Shown here piece by piece: positions 60,511 to 64,000 of a stretch of 64,000 bases of DNA. The stretch spans positions 1,116,001 through 1,180,000 of the forward strand of contig NZ_CP044972.1 in the NCBI RefSeq assembly GCF_010104355.1, in the 5' to 3' direction. The DNA is from Hydrogenophaga sp. PBL-H3 (GTDB lineage: Bacteria > Pseudomonadota > Gammaproteobacteria > Burkholderiales > Burkholderiaceae_C). The translations under genes were made by a program, and so were the position numbers. Below the pieces are notes generated by a model. The model saw only the letters and a program-made list of their open reading frames with translations. It searched no databases and was not told the DNA's origin. How positions within the stretch are numbered: position 1 is the stretch's first letter; each line of letters begins with the position of its first letter.

Positions 60511-61521
60511 TCAACCCTTCTTGAGCAGTTCTTTGAGCTTGAGGCGCTCGATCAGTTGTGTTTCGCGGTCGTACATCACCTGCACGTACTTCTTGTAGTC
60601 GGGGCCGTCCAGGTACATGAGCGGCGCGTCGATCTTCTCGGCCACGGTCTTGAACTCGGTGCTGTTGACGGCGAAGCGGAAGGCGTCGCGCAGTTTCTTC
60701 TCGATCGCCGGGTCCAGACCCTTGGGGGCGCCGATGCCGTTGGGCGCGTCGACCACGACCTTGTACCCGAGATCCTTGAGTGTGGGCGTGTCTTTGAAGC
60801 GTGGCGTGCGCTGCTCGCCCCAGGTGGCCAGCAGGCGCAGCTTGCCGGCCTCGACGTGTGGTGCCCACGAGCTTGAGTCGGCCAGCAGGTCGACCTGACC
60901 ACCGAGCGTGTCGGACAGTGCCTGCGCGCCGCCCTTGTAGGCAATGGCGTTGAGCGAGATGCCCGCAGCCAGCGCGAACTCTTCCATGCCCACGTGGGTG
61001 GCGCCGCCGATGCCGGCGTGGCCGTAGGTCACGATCCCGGGGTTGGCCTTGGCGAAGGCGACCATGTCCTTGAGCGTGGCGAATTTCGAGTTGGCCTGCA
61101 CCGCGATCCCGAAGGTCTGGCCGGAGGTGCGGGCGAGGTAGGTGAAGTCGGTGCGCGGGTCGGCCTGCAGGGTGCCGAGCTGGGAGAAGCGGGTCACCGA
61201 GATCGGGATCTGGCCGATGGTGTAGCCGTCGGGCCGGGCGCTGGCAATGGCCTTCGCGCCGATCATGCCGGCCGCACCCGCCTTGTTTTCCACGGCGATG
61301 GGTTGCTTGAGCACACCGGCGGCCACCAGGCAGATCGCGCGCATCGACTGATCGGCGGTGCCGCCAGCGGGCCAGGGGCAGATGAAGCTGATGGGGCGCT
61401 CGGGGTAGTTGGCCGATTCCGAGGCCAGGGCCAGTGATGGCACGAGGATGCCGGCAGCGGTGGCGCTGCCACCCACCAGCAGCTGGCGGCGGGAGATCGG
61501 GGTGTGGGGTTGGAGTTTCAT
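60511..61521 (-). CDS. Bug/TctC-family receptor of the sugar-acid operon
   Basis: A 336-residue TTT receptor with a Tat-like signal (ISRRQLLVGGSATAAGI) and motifs ISFICPWPAGGTADQSMR, IAVENKAGAAGMIGA. First gene of the operon with garD, ALDH, aldolase and GlcD, so it probably binds galactarate or glucarate. The ATG at 61521 is chosen; the 15 upstream codons would include the LysR operator region. Confidence 0.82.
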   Translation of the reverse strand: MKLQPHTPISRRQLLVGGSATAAGILVPSLALASESANYPERPISFICPWPAGGTADQSMRAICLVAAGVLKQPIAVENKAGAAGMIGAKAIASARPDGYTIGQIPISVTRFSQLGTLQADPRTDFTYLARTSGQTFGIAVQANSKFATLKDMVAFAKANPGIVTYGHAGIGGATHVGMEEFALAAGISLNAIAYKGGAQALSDTLGGQVDLLADSSSWAPHVEAGKLRLLATWGEQRTPRFKDTPTLKDLGYKVVVDAPNGIGAPKGLDPAIEKKLRDAFRFAVNSTEFKTVAEKIDAPLMYLDGPDYKKYVQVMYDRETQLIERLKLKELLKKG

Positions 61522-61563
61522 TGTCGTCCTCTGTGGTGGAGCCGAGATTGTTCGACATACGGC

Positions 61564-61613
61564 CATAACAATCCAATCGTTAAACGGAATCGCTTCATGA
61601 GTGGTTGGTTATG
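61564..61613. promoter_or_regulatory. Candidate LysR operator region (imperfect inverted repeat)
   Basis: CATAACAATCC (61564-61574) and GGTTGGTTATG (61603-61613) match at 9 of 11 arm positions across the ~100-bp divergent region. The right arm ends 8 nt before the LysR start, fitting autorepression. LysR target inferred. Confidence 0.35.
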
Positions 61614-61621
61614 ATGAAACC

Positions 61622-62554
61622 ATGGCTTCCATCGACCGTGTCCTGCGTTCCAACATCAAGTTGCGCCACCTGCAGTTGCTGGTGGCGCTCGATCAGTTTC
61701 GCCACCTCGGGCGCACCGCCGAGTTCATGGCCGTGAGCCAGCCGGCCGTGTCCAAGATGCTCACCGAGGTGGAGAGCATGCTGGGCTCCACCCTGTTCGA
61801 ACGCTCGACGCGCGGCACAGAGCCCACCTCCGCCGGCCGTTCGCTGGTGCGCTTCGCCAGGTCCGTGCTGGCCGACTTCGAGCGCACGCGCGGCGAGATC
61901 GCGGCGGTGGAAAGCGGCGCTGCAGGCCGCACGCGCGTGGGCTCCATGGTGGTGACGCTGCCGGTGTTGCTGGCCCAGGCGGTGGCGCAGTTCAAGCAGC
62001 TCGCGCCCGGGGCCACGGTGTTGGTGGAAGAGGGCGATCTGACCCAGTTGCTGCCCAAGCTGCGGCTCGGTGAGATCGATCTGTTCGTGGGCCGGCTGGA
62101 GCCGGGTTACGCGGCGCCGGACCTGGTGACCGAGAAACTCTTCAACGAGCCGATGGTCGCGGTGGTGGGCTCGGGGCATCCCCTCTCGCGCAAGAAGCAA
62201 ACCACCTGGGCCGACCTCGCCGCCATGCCCTGTGTGCTGCCGCCGCCCTGGGCTTCGCTGCGGGTGAAGCTGGAGCAGCAGTTCTTCAAGCACAAGCTGC
62301 AACCCCCGGCAGACATCATCGAAACGGCCTCGTTTCTGGCCATCAGCACCTTCGTGCAGCAGCGCGGGGCGGCGGCCTTTGTGGCGCGGTCGGTGGGCGA
62401 GCATTTCGAGCGCGAAGGCCTGTTCAAGGTGCTCAAGCTGCCGGTGCCTGTGGACCTGCCGCCGGTGGGCCTGATCACGGTGCGCGGGCGCCCGCCGACC
62501 CGCATCACCGAACAGCTGATGGAATGCCTGCGCCGCGTGGCCGCCGAGCGTTGA
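61622..62554 (+). CDS. LysR-family regulator of the sugar-acid operon
   Basis: A 310-residue LysR protein: N-terminal HTH (LRHLQLLVALDQFRHLGRTA, VSQPAVSKMLTEVE) and a C-terminal effector domain of the GbpR/galactose-binding type (TRVGSMVVTLPVLLAQAVAQ, PPPWASLRVKLEQQF, FVQQRGAAAFVARSV). Divergent from the Bug-garD operon. MASIDRVLRSN at 61622 is the start; an in-frame GTG 21 bp upstream is less likely. Confidence 0.8.
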   Translation: MASIDRVLRSNIKLRHLQLLVALDQFRHLGRTAEFMAVSQPAVSKMLTEVESMLGSTLFERSTRGTEPTSAGRSLVRFARSVLADFERTRGEIAAVESGAAGRTRVGSMVVTLPVLLAQAVAQFKQLAPGATVLVEEGDLTQLLPKLRLGEIDLFVGRLEPGYAAPDLVTEKLFNEPMVAVVGSGHPLSRKKQTTWADLAAMPCVLPPPWASLRVKLEQQFFKHKLQPPADIIETASFLAISTFVQQRGAAAFVARSVGEHFEREGLFKVLKLPVPVDLPPVGLITVRGRPPTRITEQLMECLRRVAAER

Positions 62555-62561
62555 CGCCTGG

Positions 62562-62596
62562 CCAGAAAAAAGGGCCTTGATTTCTCAAGGCCCTTG
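62562..62596 (-). terminator. Rho-independent terminator of tRNA-Ser (possibly bidirectional)
   Basis: AAGGGCCTTGA (62570-62580) and TCAAGGCCCTT (62585-62595) form an 11-bp perfect stem with a 4-nt loop. On the minus strand a T-run follows (A at 62565-62571 on plus). It ends the tRNA transcript and may also stop lysR. Confidence 0.82.
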
Positions 62597-62603
62597 AATT
62601 CGT

Positions 62604-62691
62604 TGGCGGAGACTGTGAGATTCGAACTCACGGACCCTTGCGAGTCGGCAGTTTTCAAGACTGCTGGTTTAAACCGCTCACCCAAGTCTCC
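62604..62691 (-). tRNA. tRNA-Ser (anticodon UGA)
   Basis: An 88-nt class II tRNA with encoded CCA. Acceptor GGAGACT pairs with AGTCTCC; anticodon stem-loop GCAGTCTTGAAAACTGC with anticodon TGA; long variable arm; T-arm GTGAG-TTCGAAT-CTCAC. Reads UCA codons. Confidence 0.95.
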
Positions 62692-62715
62692 GGATGCGTC
62701 GGCAATGCAGCGATT

Positions 62716-63399
62716 TTAGCCTGCGATGGCGGTGGCCTCGGGCTGCGCCTGGGGCAGCATGCCGCGCGTCTCGATGAAGCGCACCACCTCGTCCACGCCG
62801 GCCAGCGTCTTGAGGTTGGTCATCACCCAGGGCCGGCGCGCGCTGTCGGGGCGCATGCGGGCGGTGTCGGCCTTCATCACTTCCAGGTCGGCGCCCACGT
62901 GCGGGGCCAGGTCGGTCTTGTTGATGACGAAGAGGTCGCTCTTGGTGATGCCGGGGCCGCCCTTGCGCGGGATTTTCTCGCCTGCGGCCACGTCGATCAC
63001 GTAGATGGTGAGGTCGCTGAGTTCGGGGCTGAAGGTGGCGGCGAGGTTGTCACCGCCGCTCTCGATGAACACCACGTCGGCGTCGGGGAACTCACCGAGC
63101 ATGCGGTCGATGGCCTCCAGGTTGATGGAAGCGTCTTCCCGAATGGCGGTGTGCGGGCAGCCGCCCGTTTCCACGCCCATGATGCGTTCGGCCGGCAGCG
63201 CGCCGCTCACAGTGAGGATGCGCTGGTCTTCCTTGGTGTAGATGTCGTTGGTGATGGCGATGAGGTCGTAGCGCTCGCGCATGGCCTTGCACAGCATCTC
63301 CAGCAGCGTGGTCTTGCCAGAGCCCACCGGGCCGCCGATGCCCACGCGCAGGGGGGGCAGGTGCTTGGTGCGGCGGGGAATGTGGTGCAGGGGGGTCAT
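62716..63399 (-). CDS. ureG: Urease accessory GTPase UreG
   Basis: A 227-residue UreG: N-terminal short basic/His leader ([15 protein letters not shown]), P-loop [14 protein letters not shown], metal-binding CPH in [32 protein letters not shown], and [13 protein letters not shown]. Hydrolyses GTP during nickel insertion into urease. Overlaps ureF by ATGA. Confidence 0.93.
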   Translation of the reverse strand: MTPLHHIPRRTKHLPPLRVGIGGPVGSGKTTLLEMLCKAMRERYDLIAITNDIYTKEDQRILTVSGALPAERIMGVETGGCPHTAIREDASINLEAIDRMLGEFPDADVVFIESGGDNLAATFSPELSDLTIYVIDVAAGEKIPRKGGPGITKSDLFVINKTDLAPHVGADLEVMKADTARMRPDSARRPWVMTNLKTLAGVDEVVRFIETRGMLPQAQPEATAIAG

Positions 63400-64000
63400 G
63401 AGCGGAACAGGCGTGAGTACTGGGTTTCGTGGCGGGCGGAGTGGATGGCCAGCAGCGGCGTGAAGGCCTGGCGGTCATTGTCGTGCAGGGTGATGGCGTG
63501 GTCCACCGCGGCCGGTATCTGCAGCGCCAGGCGGGCCAGCATGCGCTGGCCGGCGCTCTGGCCCAGCGGCACCGACTTGATGGACGCCTGCACCATGTTC
63601 TCGCACCAGCCGAAGGCGTAGCCGACCAGGCTGTCGTGCACGCTGGCGGCGGTGCTGGCCGCGGCACAGGCGCACGCCACGGGGTAGGTGGGCGGGTCCA
63701 GGCGGGCGCTGTGCAGTTGTTCGAACACGCCCGTGCCCAGTTCGCCGAGCTGGCGCGCCCACTCCAGCAGCGAGCGCCCCATCTGCTCGCTCTGCAGGCG
63801 GAACTCCAGCGTCTCGCGGGTCTGCAGCACCCAGTGGTTGAGCGTGGTGATGCGCACCAGGTCGTTCGCGCGCCAGGCGGGGATGGCTTGCGCCACCACG
63901 GCCAGATCGCTTCGGGCCAGGCCCAGGTGCAACTGGTCGGTAAGCCACGCGGCCGCACTCGCCTCGTCGTGCACCAGGCCGGCCTCGACGCCGGCCTCCA
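63396..64000 (-). CDS. ureF: Urease accessory protein UreF, C-terminal part (cut by the window end)
   Basis: About 200 residues of UreF with the N-terminus beyond the window edge. Recognisable are [52 protein letters not shown] and [19 protein letters not shown], the UreF C-terminal pattern. UreF works with UreD and UreG as urease maturation chaperone. Coupled to ureG by a 4-bp overlap; the rest of the ure cluster should continue outside the window. Confidence 0.88.
   Translation of the reverse strand, partial: EAGVEAGLVHDEASAAAWLTDQLHLGLARSDLAVVAQAIPAWRANDLVRITTLNHWVLQTRETLEFRLQSEQMGRSLLEWARQLGELGTGVFEQLHSARLDPPTYPVACACAAASTAASVHDSLVGYAFGWCENMVQASIKSVPLGQSAGQRMLARLALQIPAAVDHAITLHDNDRQAFTPLLAIHSARHETQYSRLFRS

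Noticed and set aside
1-64000. CRISPR arrays or prophage
   Set aside because: No regularly spaced direct repeats, cas genes, capsid, terminase or tail genes were seen.

Overview
The window looks like a chromosome segment from a high-GC betaproteobacterium, most likely of the family Comamonadaceae (order Burkholderiales); the genus cannot be fixed from sequence alone. Support comes from the housekeeping block greB / spoT / rpoZ / gmk / yicC / rph / rdgB / hemW, the DUF4148 protein, the many Bug-type (tripartite tricarboxylate transporter, TTT) periplasmic receptors, and phthalate-isomer genes matching those known from Comamonas.

Bases 1 to about 42,432 form an accessory catabolic region, and I read it as the right part of a genomic island. 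It ends exactly at a 45-bp copy of the 3' half of a tRNA-Arg gene (42,388-42,432), followed by that tRNA's terminator and then core genes. A truncated KfrA-type gene lies just inside this edge. Within the island, catabolic modules are separated by scars: an IS66 fragment (~1 kb), a dump of broken genes (13.5-16.1 kb: truncated livK, an Argonaute-like C-terminus, a frameshifted CaiB gene, an IS481 transposase remnant) and an IS21 istB fragment (30.6 kb).

The modules are: (i) an oph/pht phthalate 4,5-dioxygenase module at 0-6.3 kb with a MarR regulator and three matching CTTAG-N4-CTAAG operators; (ii) a Bug receptor / ThDP enzyme / aldehyde dehydrogenase operon at 6.4-10.7 kb, divergent from a MerR-HTH/citrate-synthase fusion regulator; (iii) an iph isophthalate module at 16.2-21.2 kb in the order oxygenase-receptor-SDR-reductase with a divergent IclR gene; (iv) a putative nine-gene operon at 21.2-30.3 kb running TRAP receptor, SDR, ALDH, VanA-type demethylase, LivKHMGF; (v) a putative ten-gene operon at 30.9-40.9 kb running tphA2-A3-A1, CYP199-type P450, ferredoxin, ferredoxin reductase, SDR, ALDH, TRAP receptor, tphB, divergent from an IclR (TphR-like) gene.

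The oph, iph, tph and vanA products are all expected to converge on protocatechuate, whose ring-cleavage genes are not in the window. The P450/SDR/ALDH set inside the tph operon suggests a p-toluate-like methyl group is oxidised to terephthalate and fed straight into the dioxygenase; this is the most novel hypothesis here.

From 42.5 to 64 kb the sequence is ordinary chromosome: transcription/stringent-response genes, a kinase/phosphatase pair, nucleotide and heme maturation genes, a metal-type two-component system, a galactarate-type sugar-acid operon with a LysR regulator, tRNA-Ser(UGA), and the end of a urease accessory cluster (ureG, ureF partial).
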